Below are positions 35,178 through 44,404 of a stretch of DNA of 64,000 nucleotides, one piece after another; position 1 is the stretch's first letter, and every line of letters begins with the position of its first letter. The position numbers and the translations under genes were made by a program. The stretch spans positions 1 through 64,000 of the forward strand of contig NZ_JARVRJ010000011.1 in NCBI RefSeq assembly GCF_030209745.1, read 5' to 3'. Origin of the DNA: Arthrobacter sp. fls2-241-R2A-200. Lineage in GTDB: Bacteria; Actinomycetota; Actinomycetes; Actinomycetales; Micrococcaceae. A model generated the notes under the pieces. The model ran no database searches and had not been told where the DNA came from. It saw nothing but the letters and a program-made list of their open reading frames with translations.

Positions 35178-36146
35178 CTAGCCTCTCTTGCCGTCGAAAA
35201 ACTCGCGCGCCTCATCAGTTGATGTTGCCTGAGTCCGCGAGGTTGCGGTCGCGACCGTACCGGACTCAACGGAGCCGGTTTGGGCCAGGTCGTCATCGTC
35301 GAGTCGCTCCGAAACGTTCGAATCCTCGTCCTCCGAAGCGTTCCTGTTCTCCACGCGAGCCACCGGGGCCGAGGGAACCACGGCGTCAGCGCTGGCCTCT
35401 TTGGCGGCCTTGGCCGAGGAAGCGTCGCGTAACCCACGGAACGTCAGGCCCGCCAGGACGGCGCCCATGACGGGGGCCACCCAAAACAGCCACAAGCTCC
35501 CCAACGCCCACGAATCGCTGAAGAAAGCCTGGGCTGTAGCACGGGCAGGATTGAAGGGGAGGTTACCCAAGACCTGGCCGAATTGGAGCAGGACTGCCAT
35601 GGTCAGGCCAACAGCAATGGGTGCTGCGGACGGCAGTGCGCGGCTGCCCACGGTGGAGCCAAGGAAAACAGCGACGATCAGCGCCGCACCGATGACCTCA
35701 ACCAAAAGAACGCCAGCCATCTGGGTTTGCGCCAAGGAGTGCTCCCCAAAACCAGGAGCTGCGGCGTCGAAGGCTTTCCTCGCGTCAGTGAGGACAGGCA
35801 CCGTCAACACCACGAAGTAGACGAGCGCCGCGCCGAGAATGCTACCGACGACCTGCGCCACCACGTAGGCGAGCGCGGCTACTGCCCGGATACGGCCTGC
35901 TATGAAGTTGCCCACCGTGACGACGGGGTTGAAGTGCCCACCGGAGACATGCCCGAAGGCAAACATCGCGGCGGTCACTGTCAGGCCGGCAGCCAAGGCA
36001 GTGGGAACAGGAGCAGAAGCGGGCGTGGAAAAAACTGCCACACCGGCCGCCACGAGCACCACAAACATCGATCCGAGGGCTTCAGCCGACGCCCGGGCCA
36101 GGAGTCCCGGGCTGCGGTCGGCGGTGTCCAATACGGGAGTGGTCAT
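35178..36146 (-). CDS. MIP family aquaporin with long acidic tail
   Basis: 322 aa. Six helices and two half-helices of the aquaporin/glycerol-facilitator fold. The first constriction motif reads GGHFNPVVTVG (NPV instead of NPA); the second is canonical (NLPFNPARATAQAF). After about residue 235 comes a hydrophilic, acidic tail (EDEDSNVSERLDDDD) of roughly 85 residues, much longer than in AqpZ. Start at ATG 36146 with AAGGAT upstream; the reading frame before it is not homologous. Water or small-solute passage is expected. Confidence 0.88.
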   Translation of the reverse strand: MTTPVLDTADRSPGLLARASAEALGSMFVVLVAAGVAVFSTPASAPVPTALAAGLTVTAAMFAFGHVSGGHFNPVVTVGNFIAGRIRAVAALAYVVAQVVGSILGAALVYFVVLTVPVLTDARKAFDAAAPGFGEHSLAQTQMAGVLLVEVIGAALIVAVFLGSTVGSRALPSAAPIAVGLTMAVLLQFGQVLGNLPFNPARATAQAFFSDSWALGSLWLFWVAPVMGAVLAGLTFRGLRDASSAKAAKEASADAVVPSAPVARVENRNASEDEDSNVSERLDDDDLAQTGSVESGTVATATSRTQATSTDEAREFFDGKRG

Positions 36147-36292
36147 GGCGGATGGATCCTTAAAGTTTGCTGGTGAAATGCGGGTGACCGGAGTACGGGG
36201 TGACCGGAGCAGTGGGTGCTGGCCCCAACGCATCTTGCCAGCCGAAGCTGTGCAGTTGCTGGACCTTGGCCTGCCGGGGCCTGATGACGAGC

Positions 36293-36685
36293 TTAGCCGC
36301 CCGAGGCGATGGCCGCGATGACGGCCCCGCCCAGCGCCATGACCGCCAGCGTGCTGGAAAGCACCAACCTGCGGGACGCCGCCGGGGTATGCGCTGCCTG
36401 GGTATGCGCCGCGTGGGTATGCGCTGCCTGGTTATGCGCTGCCCGGTTGTCATGATGGAGTTCGCGTGAGCGAACCCACACCACTGAGGCAAGGACCACG
36501 GTCGCAGCAGCAGCCACCAGCGCACAGAGCCCTTGATAGTCGAACCCCGGGTGGGCTCCGGCGAGCCCCGAGAGCCACCGGCGCCAGATAAACAGGTCCA
36601 CCACCACCAGCGAGATCAGCGTCCGCCGCCACGCCAAGGTGGTGCGTTCAGGTTGAAGCCCTGGATCCCGGAGGTCCATCTTCAC
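36293..36685 (-). CDS. DUF202 family membrane protein with histidine/alanine repeat
   Basis: 130 aa. LQPERTTLAWRRTLISLVVVDLFIWRR is the DUF202 signature (ERT...AWRRT), with three helices. A hydrophilic segment between helices two and three is built from four five-residue AAHTQ-like repeats, encoded by a 15-bp tandem repeat. The GTG at 36685 overlaps the stop of the upstream DUF202 gene by 4 nt (GTGA), so the pair is coupled; an ATG two codons on is an alternative. No function is established for the family. Confidence 0.85.
   Translation of the reverse strand: MKMDLRDPGLQPERTTLAWRRTLISLVVVDLFIWRRWLSGLAGAHPGFDYQGLCALVAAAATVVLASVVWVRSRELHHDNRAAHNQAAHTHAAHTQAAHTPAASRRLVLSSTLAVMALGGAVIAAIASGG
36385..36444. 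repeat. 15-bp tandem repeat, four copies, inside the DUF202 gene
   Basis: Copies at 36385-36399, 36400-36414, 36415-36429 and 36430-36444 share GGGTATGCGCTGCCT with few changes. The repeat keeps frame (five codons) and encodes AAHTQ/AAHTH/AAHNQ, so copy number can vary without disrupting the protein. Confidence 0.85.
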
Positions 36686-37038
36686 CGGGCCAGGAGGATC
36701 AAGACGGCGAAACCAATAGCAGCCACTGCCACCACAATGGTCATGAATAGCAGGACGCGGGAAAACGGCAACGCCTGGTTGTTACGCATCGCAGCTTCCA
36801 TCAGGCCCCACCTGCGGTAGGACAGGACCGCGAGGCCGGCCCCGATGAAGGAAAGCACCACGCAAAGGATGATCCGCACGGGTTGCGGAGCGATGTTCGG
36901 CGCCAACTGGTCAATCGCGATAGCACCGGCAAGCAGGGCAAGCGAGGTTCGTATCCATGCCAGGAAGGTGCGCTCATTGGCGAGCGAAAACCTGTAATCG
37001 GGAGTCTTGCCCGTCCGTCGCCAAGCAGGTTCACGCAC
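36682..37038 (-). CDS. DUF202 (YidH-like) membrane protein
   Basis: 118 aa from the GTG at 37038. TPDYRFSLANERTFLAWIRTSLALLAGAIAI is the DUF202/YidH signature, and three helices follow. GGAG (37046-37049 on the plus strand as CTCC) lies 7 nt before this GTG, and the resulting length matches YidH; starts further upstream (37083, 37104) lack a ribosome-binding site. First gene of a coupled DUF202 pair, with the aquaporin further downstream on the same strand. Function unknown. Confidence 0.85.
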   Translation of the reverse strand: MREPAWRRTGKTPDYRFSLANERTFLAWIRTSLALLAGAIAIDQLAPNIAPQPVRIILCVVLSFIGAGLAVLSYRRWGLMEAAMRNNQALPFSRVLLFMTIVVAVAAIGFAVLILLAR

Positions 37039-37106
37039 GTCGTTTCTCCAGGGTTCAAGCGGTCGGGGAAGCTTCCCCACCATATCAGCGGGTGCGCGGG
37101 CCACGG

Positions 37107-37112
37107 TAAGTT
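37107..37112 (+). promoter_or_regulatory. -10 element (TAAGTT) of the ADP-ribosylglycohydrolase gene, leaderless type
   Basis: TAAGTT ends 6 nt before the ATG at 37119. Confidence 0.5.
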
Positions 37113-37118
37113 ACTGGC

Positions 37119-38189
37119 ATGAGTGTTCACGCTTCCACGCCCGTCCCTCCAACCTTCGAATCCCGCGTCCGGGGAGCACTGCTCGGTGGTGCTTTGGGTG
37201 ACGCCCTGGGCTACGCCGTGGAGTTTGAATCACTGTCCGCGATCCGTGCACAGTACGGCCAAGAGGGCCTCACCTCCTTTGAACAGCTCGACGGCGGTGG
37301 CCACTTCTCGGACGACACTCAAATGACGCTCTACACCGTCGATGGGCTTGTTGAAGCGTTGGAATGGGCCAACGACGGCGTCGCTGCCGACGAACTCGCG
37401 TGCCTCTGGCTTGCTTATTTGCGGTGGCTCACAACCCAAGGCGTCGCTCCGAGTTCCTCCGCCCCTGTCCCCCAACCCCGCTGGATCGACCAGCAGGAGG
37501 TTCTTCGGCAACGCCGCGCGCCGGCAGAGGACTGCATCAGCGGCCTGGCATCCGGCCAGATGGGAACCGTGGCCCGCCCCGTAAATCCCGACTCCAAGGG
37601 CTCCGGTACAGTGATGCGCTCAGCACCGTTCGGGCTCATCCCGCACATCTCCCCCGAAACGGTCTACAAGCTCAGTTCCGATGCCGCCTCGTTGACCCAT
37701 GGCCACCCTTCCGCACGGCTAAGCGCAGCCGTCTTCAGCCTCCTGATTCACAAAATCGTGGCTGGCTCCAGCATCCGGAGCTCCGCCGAGGCAGCGCTGG
37801 ACCACATCGAGCAGTCGCCCACCAAGGCCCCGGAGCTCCCGGACCGCCTCAGAACGGCGATCCAACTTTCGGACCAGCCCTCTGTCACGCCGCCCGAGGA
37901 GTTGACCGCGGCGCTGGGTGAGGGATGGGTCGCCGAGGAGGCCCTCGCCGTCGGGCTTTACGCAGTTCTTTCGACCAGCGGGAGCGAACCTACCGGGCAC
38001 TTCCGCAGTGCCATTGGCGTCGCGGTTAACCACAACGGTGACAGCGATTCGACGGCGTCCATCGCCGGGAACATCCTCGGCGCCTTCTACGGCGAACAAT
38101 GCTTGCCGTCCGAGTGGCTGGAGGTGCTCGAAGGCAGTGAGGTGGTCCAAGGGATGGCCTCGAGGCTGATCGCCGTCACCACGGGGTGA
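37119..38189 (+). CDS. ADP-ribosylglycohydrolase family protein
   Basis: 356 aa, all-helical ARH/DraG fold. RVRGALLGGALGDALGYAVEF starts the fold. The dinuclear magnesium site is formed by FSDDTQMTLYTVDGL at the N-terminal side and NHNGDSDSTASIAGNILGAFYG at the C-terminal side, both intact. The family removes ADP-ribose from proteins or small molecules. It probably has a leaderless transcript. It is divergent from the DUF202 pair and convergent with the exonuclease gene. The target is unknown. Confidence 0.93.
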   Translation: MSVHASTPVPPTFESRVRGALLGGALGDALGYAVEFESLSAIRAQYGQEGLTSFEQLDGGGHFSDDTQMTLYTVDGLVEALEWANDGVAADELACLWLAYLRWLTTQGVAPSSSAPVPQPRWIDQQEVLRQRRAPAEDCISGLASGQMGTVARPVNPDSKGSGTVMRSAPFGLIPHISPETVYKLSSDAASLTHGHPSARLSAAVFSLLIHKIVAGSSIRSSAEAALDHIEQSPTKAPELPDRLRTAIQLSDQPSVTPPEELTAALGEGWVAEEALAVGLYAVLSTSGSEPTGHFRSAIGVAVNHNGDSDSTASIAGNILGAFYGEQCLPSEWLEVLEGSEVVQGMASRLIAVTTG

Positions 38190-38196
38190 CCGGCCG

Positions 38197-39222
38197 CTAG
38201 TTCCCGCCCACCATCTGCAGGAATTCCCCCTCGGAGACAACCTCGATCTGCTGCCCCTTGGCGTGCAGTTCCAGTACCCGCTTGGCCTTGCCCGTCAGCC
38301 GCCCTGCCCGGAGGTCCCCCGCGACGAAGCCATCCCCAACCACCAACACCGTGGTCCGTGCAGTAACCCTGCTCTCCGGGCGAGCACCCATATCCGCAGC
38401 CCGGGACTTCGCTTCGGGCCGGGGGATGGCAAGGTCTCCGGTGAAGACCACGGTTTCGCCAAAAAGCGGGTGCCCGGGCTCAGCAGCGGCGTTGGGCACC
38501 GGATTCGGCCCTTCCTCGCGCCAAGTGGACCAAGCACCGGAGCGGGCATCACGTTGTCCCACCGAGCCCTTGCCGGCGGTTCCGTCCGCGCTGGTGCCCA
38601 GCCTGGCTGCGAGGGCTGAAAGAGTTGCTTTGGACAACCCGGCCGACGGGTCGAAGGCTGGTTGTTGGGGCACGGTAAGGCCCAACGAAAGGTAGAGTTC
38701 GGCGATGCTGTTGGCGTTGTTGCGACGCGCGATGTCCACCAAGATTCCGGCGCAAGCCCGGGCATCCTCGGCGGCGTCGTGGTGATTGACCAGTGGCACT
38801 CCGGCTTCCTCTGCTGCGTAGGGCAAGGAGTTGGACACCAAAGAATAGCAACGGCGGGACAGCATCACCGTGCAGACGAACTCGTAGGCAGGACCAGGGA
38901 GGCCGGAAACTTCCAAGCCCGACCGGATGACGCCGAGATCGAAGGCGGCGTTGTGCGCGGCAAGGATGTCTCCACCGATGAACGCCCCGATTTCCGGAAA
39001 GAGCTCCCCGAACCGCGGCCGGCCGGCTACGTCTTCAGCCCTGATGCCGTGGATTCGCGTGTTGTGAAACTCGAAGTGGTCGTGGTTTTCCGGCGGACGC
39101 ATCAGCCATGAGGCTTCCTCCACAACTACGCCCCCGCGGACCTTGCTGAGCCCAACAGAACAGGGCGACCCCCTGAAACCGTTGGCTGTTTCGAAGTCGA
39201 TCGCAGTAAAGTCCAAGGCCAC
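38197..39222 (-). CDS. 3'-5' exonuclease (DnaQ-like) with C-terminal BRCT domain
   Basis: 341 aa. DEDDh exonuclease motifs are present: AIDFETANG, AAHNAAFDLGV and HHDAAEDARACAGI (about residues 1-170). A low-complexity linker leads to a BRCT domain (HPLFGETVVFTGDLAIPRPEAKSRAADMGA to the end). This exonuclease-BRCT layout is widespread in actinobacteria and is thought to serve DNA repair or editing. The GTG at 39222 follows TAATAT by 6 nt, fitting leaderless transcription. Confidence 0.9.
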   Translation of the reverse strand: MALDFTAIDFETANGFRGSPCSVGLSKVRGGVVVEEASWLMRPPENHDHFEFHNTRIHGIRAEDVAGRPRFGELFPEIGAFIGGDILAAHNAAFDLGVIRSGLEVSGLPGPAYEFVCTVMLSRRCYSLVSNSLPYAAEEAGVPLVNHHDAAEDARACAGILVDIARRNNANSIAELYLSLGLTVPQQPAFDPSAGLSKATLSALAARLGTSADGTAGKGSVGQRDARSGAWSTWREEGPNPVPNAAAEPGHPLFGETVVFTGDLAIPRPEAKSRAADMGARPESRVTARTTVLVVGDGFVAGDLRAGRLTGKAKRVLELHAKGQQIEVVSEGEFLQMVGGN

Positions 39223-39228
39223 CGGACA

Positions 39229-39234
39229 ATATTA
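39229..39234 (-). promoter_or_regulatory. -10 element (TAATAT) of the exonuclease-BRCT gene, leaderless type
   Basis: On the minus strand TAATAT lies 6 nt before the GTG at 39222. Confidence 0.5.
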
Positions 39235-39299
39235 CAGTTCCAAACCCCCGCCCGGTCCGCGCGGCTCACCGCGGAAATCGAACGACGACGGCGGTCAAG

Positions 39300-39305
39300 T
39301 AGGCT
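39300..39305 (+). promoter_or_regulatory. -10 element (TAGGCT) of the dedA-type gene, leaderless type
   Basis: TAGGCT ends 6 nt before the GTG at 39312. Confidence 0.5.
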
Positions 39306-39311
39306 TGAAGG

Positions 39312-40091
39312 GTGATCCTTTCAGCTGTGAACCACCTTGCCGTATCCATGTTCGGAGGCGCCGGACCGGTGCGGCCGCCTATGGGCTCGTTCCTGCCCGG
39401 TTGGCTGGACCCCCAAGTTTTCCTGGCCGATCCGGCTTTGGCTCCGTGGGTCGTGCTCCTGGTATGCGGCATCATCTTCGCCGAAACCGGCCTGCTGGTG
39501 GGATTCTTCCTCCCGGGCGATTCGATGCTTTTCACCGCCGGCCTGCTGGTGGCAACGGGAACCATCAAATTCAATATTTGGGGTCTCGCGGCGCTGGTCA
39601 TCGTCTCTGCGGTGATCGGCAACCAGGCCGGCTACCTCATTGGGGCCAAAGCGGGACCCGCCATCTTCAACCGTCCGAACTCCCGGCTCTTCAAGAGGGA
39701 AAATGTCCAAAGCGCGCACGCGTTCTTTGAGAAGCACGGCGGAAAAGCACTCATCCTCGCCCGGTTCGTGCCGATCATCCGCACGTTCGTGCCCGTGATC
39801 GTCGGGGTAGCCCAGATCGACAAGCGCAAGTTCTTCCTCTTCAACGTCATCGGTGCCGTGCTCTGGGGCGGCGGAGTGACGCTCCTGGGCTACCTCTTGG
39901 GCGACAGCGTCCCTTGGGTCCGGGCCAATCTGGACCTCATCTTCATCGTCATCGTGTTGATTTCGGTGATCCCGATCGCCATCGAAGTGGCCCGCGGATT
40001 CTTCGCCAAGCGGAAGGCCGCCACCAACGGCACCGCCCCCGTGGACGAATTCATCGACGACCACGACGGCGGCACAGCAGGCGGCCGCTAA
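39312..40091 (+). CDS. DedA family membrane protein
   Basis: 259 aa. The DedA/SNARE-associated region is clear: FAETGLLVGFFLPGDSMLFTAGLL (E and G-D-S motif), IGNQAGYLIGAKAGP, and FEKHGGKALILARFVPIIRTFVPVIVGVAQID with the F-x-R-x3-R-x-F/V-x-P motif. The family moves undecaprenyl phosphate or other polyprenyl/phospholipids across the membrane and helps maintain proton motive force. GTG start with a leaderless-type hexamer upstream. It is divergent from the exonuclease and convergent with rdgB. Confidence 0.92.
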   Translation: MILSAVNHLAVSMFGGAGPVRPPMGSFLPGWLDPQVFLADPALAPWVVLLVCGIIFAETGLLVGFFLPGDSMLFTAGLLVATGTIKFNIWGLAALVIVSAVIGNQAGYLIGAKAGPAIFNRPNSRLFKRENVQSAHAFFEKHGGKALILARFVPIIRTFVPVIVGVAQIDKRKFFLFNVIGAVLWGGGVTLLGYLLGDSVPWVRANLDLIFIVIVLISVIPIAIEVARGFFAKRKAATNGTAPVDEFIDDHDGGTAGGR

Positions 40092-40106
40092 GCCTCCATC
40101 TCCGAG

Positions 40107-40778
40107 TCACCCCTGCGGGACGACGCCGCCAGACAACGCCGAAACGATGGCGGGCATAAGAGCGCGGAATGCCTCACCGCGATGGCTGATGGCGTTCTTC
40201 TCCTCCGAGCTCAACTCGGCGCAGCTTCGATCCATCCCGGCCGGCTGCAGTACGGGATCGTAGCCAAATCCGCCTGCGCCGCGGGGGTGCCGCAGCAACG
40301 TGCCCTCCAGTTGGCCGTACTCCACTGTCTCGTGCAGTACTCCGTCGGGACCGGGCACGGCCAAGGCCGCGGCGCACACGAACGCGGCCCCGCGGAACGC
40401 ATCCGGAATGTCCGAAAGCTGGGCCAGGAGCAGGTCCAGGTTGGCCGCGTCATCTCCGTGCCGGCCTGACCAGCGTGCGGAAAAGATCCCGGGAGCGCCT
40501 CCAAGGACGTCCACGGCTAACCCGGAGTCGTCAGCAATTGCCACCAGGCCGGTGGCCATGGCCACCGATCTCGCTTTCAGCAGTGAATTTTCCGCGAACG
40601 TCACTCCTGTTTCGGCGACGTCCGGAGCCCCTACCGCGCCGGCGTCCACCACTTGGGTGTCGACGTCGAGCCCTGGCACCTGGCCGCGCAGGAGCTCCCG
40701 CAGTTCCTTCAACTTGCCTTTGTTGTGCGTGGCCAGGACCAGGCGCGGAGTTGTGCCTTGGGACAAGTCAGCGCTCAC
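40107..40778 (-). CDS. rdgB: XTP/dITP diphosphatase (non-canonical purine NTP pyrophosphatase)
   Basis: 223 aa. [42 protein letters not shown] and the C-terminal [14 protein letters not shown] are the RdgB/HAM1 signatures. The enzyme removes dITP, XTP and ITP from the nucleotide pool. Its GTG start overlaps the rph stop by 4 nt (GTGA); rph-rdgB is a conserved actinobacterial pair. Confidence 0.96.
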   Translation of the reverse strand: MSADLSQGTTPRLVLATHNKGKLKELRELLRGQVPGLDVDTQVVDAGAVGAPDVAETGVTFAENSLLKARSVAMATGLVAIADDSGLAVDVLGGAPGIFSARWSGRHGDDAANLDLLLAQLSDIPDAFRGAAFVCAAALAVPGPDGVLHETVEYGQLEGTLLRHPRGAGGFGYDPVLQPAGMDRSCAELSSEEKNAISHRGEAFRALMPAIVSALSGGVVPQG

Positions 40779-41533
40779 GGCGCTTCCGCCAGGGTCTCGC
40801 GCTGGATGACCGACAACTGGCTGGTACCGAGCAGTGCGAGGTCCAGCAAGGCGTTGAGCTCGTCACGGTCGAACGGGGCACCCTCCGCGGTCCCTTGGAC
40901 TTCCACGAACTTGCCCGAGCCGGTCACCACGACGTTCATGTCGGTCTCTGCCCGGACATCTTCGACGTACGGCAAGTCCAGCATGGGCACGCCATCAATA
41001 ATTCCCACGGACACTGCGGCGATGGTATCCACCAACGGCTCGGCGTTGCGGGCGATCAACTTGTTCTCGCGGGCGAAGCGGATGGCCTCGGCAAGTGCCA
41101 CATAGGCGCCCGTGATCGCCGCGGTACGTGTACCGCCGTCGGCCTGGAGGACGTCACAGTCCAGGACTATCGTGTTCTCGCCCAGCGCCTTGGTGTCGAT
41201 GATGGAGCGCAGCGATCGCCCGATCAAGCGTGAAATTTCATGGGTGCGGCCGCCGATTTTTCCCTTGACGGACTCACGGGCGGACCGGGTGTTGGTTGCA
41301 CGGGGAAGCATGGCGTATTCCGCCGTGACCCAGCCGCGGCCCTCACCCTTGAGCCACCTCGGCACGCCCTCTGTCAGGGAAGCCGTGCAGAGCACCCGGG
41401 TGTTGCCGAACTCGATGAGCGCCGAACCTTCGGCCTGCTTGGACCAGCCCCGGGTGATGCTGATGGGGCGGAGCTGGTCAGGAGTCCGGCCGTCGGCGCG
41501 GGTCACGGGTATGGCTGTAGCTTCAGAAGTCAT
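40775..41533 (-). CDS. rph: Ribonuclease PH
   Basis: 252 aa. [31 protein letters not shown] and the phosphate-binding [27 protein letters not shown] segment are diagnostic. It trims tRNA 3' ends phosphorolytically. A TAAGCT hexamer lies 6 nt before the ATG at 41533, only 19 nt after the metallo-beta-lactamase gene, so an internal leaderless promoter may add to read-through from murI. Confidence 0.97.
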   Translation of the reverse strand: MTSEATAIPVTRADGRTPDQLRPISITRGWSKQAEGSALIEFGNTRVLCTASLTEGVPRWLKGEGRGWVTAEYAMLPRATNTRSARESVKGKIGGRTHEISRLIGRSLRSIIDTKALGENTIVLDCDVLQADGGTRTAAITGAYVALAEAIRFARENKLIARNAEPLVDTIAAVSVGIIDGVPMLDLPYVEDVRAETDMNVVVTGSGKFVEVQGTAEGAPFDRDELNALLDLALLGTSQLSVIQRETLAEAP

Positions 41534-41539
41534 GCCTCA

Positions 41540-41545
41540 AGCTTA
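41540..41545 (-). promoter_or_regulatory. -10 element (TAAGCT) of rph-rdgB, leaderless type
   Basis: On the minus strand TAAGCT lies 6 nt before the ATG at 41533, inside the murI-MBL-rph-rdgB gene string. Confidence 0.45.
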
Positions 41546-41552
41546 GCCATGC

Positions 41553-42350
41553 CTAGATCGTGTAATGGACTCCGGCGACCGCCACAGCAACGTCCCCCAA
41601 AAAGACAGGCTTGGCCTCGGACATCACCTTGGTGTGGGAGGTCCACACGGGAATGTGCGTCAGGAGCAGGCGCTTGGCACCTGCATTCGTGGCGGCCTCA
41701 CCCGCGCGCTTCCCCGTCAGGTGCACATCCTTGATCGCGTCATCGCGGCCTTCTTCGAAGGCTGCTTCACACAGGAAAAGATCCGCGTCCCGCGCCGCGT
41801 CTTCCAAGCCGGAACACGAATCAGTGTCACCCGAATAGGCCAGCGTGCGCGTGACCGTTACGCCGTCTTTGCCGGGTTCAGTGGCAGTGACCCGCAAACC
41901 ATAGGCTTCCTCCACCGGATGGTTAACCGCGAAGGGAGTCACCGTGAAAGGCCCCACCGTTACCGGCTGGCGCTCGGCCCAGTGCGTGAAATCGAATTCC
42001 TCGTGCATGCCCGGATCCAAGTCCAGCCCGTAGGCGGTAGCCATCCTGTCCGCCGTCGCGGCAGGACCCCACACGGGGATCCTGTCGCGGCCCCAGCCGC
42101 CCGGCTTCCACCGGACTGCCACGTGCAATCCGCACAGGTCCATGCAGTGGTCCGGATGCAGGTGGGTGAGGAAAATCGCGTCGATGTCCTCCAAATCCGT
42201 GTACCGCTGGATGGCACCGAGCGCCCCGCTGCCGAGGTCCATCACGATTTTCCACTGACGTTCGCCGTCGTGGGCGGTCACCAGATAGCACGACGCCGGT
42301 GAGCCGGGACCGGGAAACGAACCGGTGCAGCCGACGATAGTCAGTTTCAC
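41553..42350 (-). CDS. Metallo-beta-lactamase fold hydrolase (Rv1339-like)
   Basis: 265 aa. Zinc ligands are visible in [13 protein letters not shown] (HxHxDH), YSGDTDSC and LLTHIPVWT. It is the orthologue by position of the MBL protein between murI and rph in mycobacteria; that protein (Rv1339) is reported as a cyclic-AMP phosphodiesterase, so cAMP turnover is a candidate role, though not readable from sequence. Its ATG overlaps the murI stop by 4 nt. Confidence 0.9.
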   Translation of the reverse strand: MKLTIVGCTGSFPGPGSPASCYLVTAHDGERQWKIVMDLGSGALGAIQRYTDLEDIDAIFLTHLHPDHCMDLCGLHVAVRWKPGGWGRDRIPVWGPAATADRMATAYGLDLDPGMHEEFDFTHWAERQPVTVGPFTVTPFAVNHPVEEAYGLRVTATEPGKDGVTVTRTLAYSGDTDSCSGLEDAARDADLFLCEAAFEEGRDDAIKDVHLTGKRAGEAATNAGAKRLLLTHIPVWTSHTKVMSEAKPVFLGDVAVAVAGVHYTI

Positions 42351-43348
42351 AGGCCACGTCCCAAGCCCGTAGCGGGATCCACGGGCGGGAGGCCGTCCGG
42401 CTGGACGAAGTAGGAGCGCCGCGACAGGCCGGAACCAGCACGGGCGGCTTGCAACATTTCCGGTGTAATACGGGCGAGACTGCCGGTGGGGTATTGGGCC
42501 GCCACGTGGTCCACGTGCTTCACGGAAAGGACTTCAGGGCCCAGGAAGCGCCTGGCAAGTGTTTCAAAACCTGCGGCATCGCCGGTAGCGACGAACTCGT
42601 GGCTGGGCGCGCTGGCTGCCGTCCGCTGGATTCCGTGGGTGGCCAGCGCCCGGTACACGTCCTTGGCTGTTTCTTCGGCGCTGGAAACCAGTGTCACGTC
42701 CTCGCCCATGACGAGGGAGATAACGCCGGTCAACAAGGGATAGTGCGTGCACCCAAGCACCACAGTGTCCACACCCGCGTCCTTGAGCGGTTGGAGATAT
42801 TCGTTGGCAGCCGCCAGAAGGCCCGGCCCGGTGGTGATGCCGGCTTCAACGAATTCCACGAACGCCGGACAGGCTGCAGAGGTAATGGTGAGGTCAGGTG
42901 CCGCGGCGAACGTATCCTCATACGCCCTGGAGCCTACCGTCGCGGACGTGCCGATAACTCCGATCCTGCCCGAACGCGTGGCCGAGACTGCCCTCCGCAC
43001 GGCCGGTTGGATGACCTCAATGACGGGAATGCCGTACCGGGCGGTATACCGCTCGCGCGCGTCACGAAGCACCGCCGCCGATGCGGAATTACAGGCGATA
43101 GTCAGTAGCTTTACGCCGGAATCCACAAGTTCGTCCATGACCCCGAGGGCATTGGCCCGCACTTCGGCAATGGGCAGCGGCCCATAAGGACCGTTCGCGG
43201 TATCACCCACGTAGAGGATCGATTCATTGGGAAGCTGGTCGATAATGGAGCGGGCCACCGTGAGGCCGCCGACGCCGGAGTCAAAGATCCCGATCGGACG
43301 GGCCCCTACGGGGGCGTCGCCTGATGAACTGCCCGATGCTGAAGTCAT
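42347..43348 (-). CDS. murI: Glutamate racemase
   Basis: 333 aa from the ATG at 43348. The two catalytic cysteines are in [13 protein letters not shown] and [11 protein letters not shown], and [18 protein letters not shown] gives the N-terminal acid. It makes D-glutamate for peptidoglycan. A Ser/Gly-rich stretch precedes the domain. Slightly longer than the usual 270 residues because of a C-terminal extension with [14 protein letters not shown]. Coupled to the downstream MBL gene. A TATTCT hexamer is 9 nt upstream of the start. Confidence 0.95.
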   Translation of the reverse strand: MTSASGSSSGDAPVGARPIGIFDSGVGGLTVARSIIDQLPNESILYVGDTANGPYGPLPIAEVRANALGVMDELVDSGVKLLTIACNSASAAVLRDARERYTARYGIPVIEVIQPAVRRAVSATRSGRIGVIGTSATVGSRAYEDTFAAAPDLTITSAACPAFVEFVEAGITTGPGLLAAANEYLQPLKDAGVDTVVLGCTHYPLLTGVISLVMGEDVTLVSSAEETAKDVYRALATHGIQRTAASAPSHEFVATGDAAGFETLARRFLGPEVLSVKHVDHVAAQYPTGSLARITPEMLQAARAGSGLSRRSYFVQPDGLPPVDPATGLGRGL

Positions 43349-43451
43349 AATTATTCGAGAATAAGGCTTCCCTTGGTGTCCGGCCATTACCTGTGTCCAC
43401 CGCCTCGTGTCGGATGCGTCACACCGGACGGTCCGGGGCCGGCATCTCCTA

Positions 43452-44018
43452 TCAGGACTGCGCCTGCCTGGCGGAGATCATCGACTGCACCAAAGACTCT
43501 TGCAGCCAGGTGGTGAAGTTATAGACCAAGGCCAGGTAGCTCTCCACATCCTCAGCCTGGCTCCAGTCCTGCATGCTGTGGATGTGGTCGGCGTCCGCCT
43601 CATCGCGGATGTCCAACCGCTCAGCCAGGACCAGCCGCACATCGTTGAGGGCCATGGACCAGCGGGCCGCCTCTTCACCGGTCAGGACAAGGTCGTTCTT
43701 GTCCAAGCCCAGTGCGGTGGCTTTGAGCGCGCCGATCTTGCTTTCCCTGACAGAGCGCTCGGTGAGCTGCCGGAACTCGAGGGAACCGGCGTCGTCGTCT
43801 TTCATGACGTTGGGCAAGAGCCGCAGGAGGGCGCGATCGCTGGGCTTCTTGGCGTCCATGTCCAGGCCGATGAGTGCTGCCAGCGGATCCTCGTTTTCCC
43901 GCACGTCCGATTCCAGCATGGAGATGACATCGTCCAGCAAACCGCGCAGCAAGTCCCGCTCCGCCGGTTCCAGGTGCCCGGTGATGCCCTTGAGTCCGTA
44001 TTTGAATGCCTTAGCCAC
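43452..44018 (-). CDS. DUF2017 family protein
   Basis: 188 aa from the GTG at 44018, which overlaps the clpS stop by 8 nt. [34 protein letters not shown] is the family opening, and the C-terminal [20 protein letters not shown] is the second helical block. DUF2017 nearly always follows clpS in actinobacteria, so a role with the Clp adaptor or protease is inferred from context only. The 103-bp gap to murI shows no clear terminator. Confidence 0.87.
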   Translation of the reverse strand: MAKAFKYGLKGITGHLEPAERDLLRGLLDDVISMLESDVRENEDPLAALIGLDMDAKKPSDRALLRLLPNVMKDDDAGSLEFRQLTERSVRESKIGALKATALGLDKNDLVLTGEEAARWSMALNDVRLVLAERLDIRDEADADHIHSMQDWSQAEDVESYLALVYNFTTWLQESLVQSMISARQAQS

Positions 44019-44373
44019 GCTGGCGGCCGCCCTTTCCCGGTGTCTCGTTGCCGCTGGCAGCCTTTTCAACTGTCGCCCAGAGGCCGAACCCGTGCATGGC
44101 TACCGCATGCTGCTCCACTTGTTCCTTACTGCCGTGCGCCACAATGGACCGGCCCTTTTTGTGGACCTCCATCATGAGCTTGTGCGATTTGGCCTCCGAG
44201 TAGCCGAAATAGCTCTGGAAGACATAACTCACGTAACTCATGAGGTTGACGGGATCGTTCCAGATCACGAGGTTCCAAGGAATGTCCGGAGCAGTGAGGA
44301 CATCGGTGGAGGTCTGTTGTGCAGTGTCCGTCCGCTGATCAATGTCCGTGCCGTACGCAACGCTAGGGGTCAT
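44011..44373 (-). CDS. clpS: ATP-dependent Clp protease adaptor ClpS
   Basis: 120 aa. PWNLVIWNDPVNLMSYVSYVF is the ClpS core that binds N-degrons (N-D-P...M..V), and MMEVHKKGRSIVAHGSKEQVEQHA contacts the Clp N-domain. An unstructured N-terminal tail of about 30 residues is typical. It delivers substrates with destabilising N-termini to ClpC/ClpA. A TAGAAT hexamer 6 nt upstream indicates a leaderless transcript, back to back with the pncB promoter. Confidence 0.95.
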   Translation of the reverse strand: MTPSVAYGTDIDQRTDTAQQTSTDVLTAPDIPWNLVIWNDPVNLMSYVSYVFQSYFGYSEAKSHKLMMEVHKKGRSIVAHGSKEQVEQHAVAMHGFGLWATVEKAASGNETPGKGGRQRG

Positions 44374-44379
44374 CTGTCC

Positions 44380-44385
44380 ATTCTA
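44380..44385 (-). promoter_or_regulatory. -10 element (TAGAAT) of clpS, leaderless type
   Basis: On the minus strand TAGAAT lies 6 nt before the ATG at 44373, and 13 bp from the pncB -10 element on the other strand. Confidence 0.55.
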
Positions 44386-44398
44386 TGGCGGCGCGCAC

Positions 44399-44404
44399 TA
44401 GAGT
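44399..44404 (+). promoter_or_regulatory. -10 element (TAGAGT) of pncBA, leaderless type
   Basis: TAGAGT ends 6 nt before the GTG at 44411. A -35 box at normal spacing would fall at about 44376-44381 and overlap the clpS -10 element. Confidence 0.55.

Noticed and set aside
43358..43363. Leaderless-type -10 (TATTCT) for murI
   Set aside because: The spacing to the ATG is 9 nt, outside the 6-7 nt seen for the other genes, so it was not listed as a feature.
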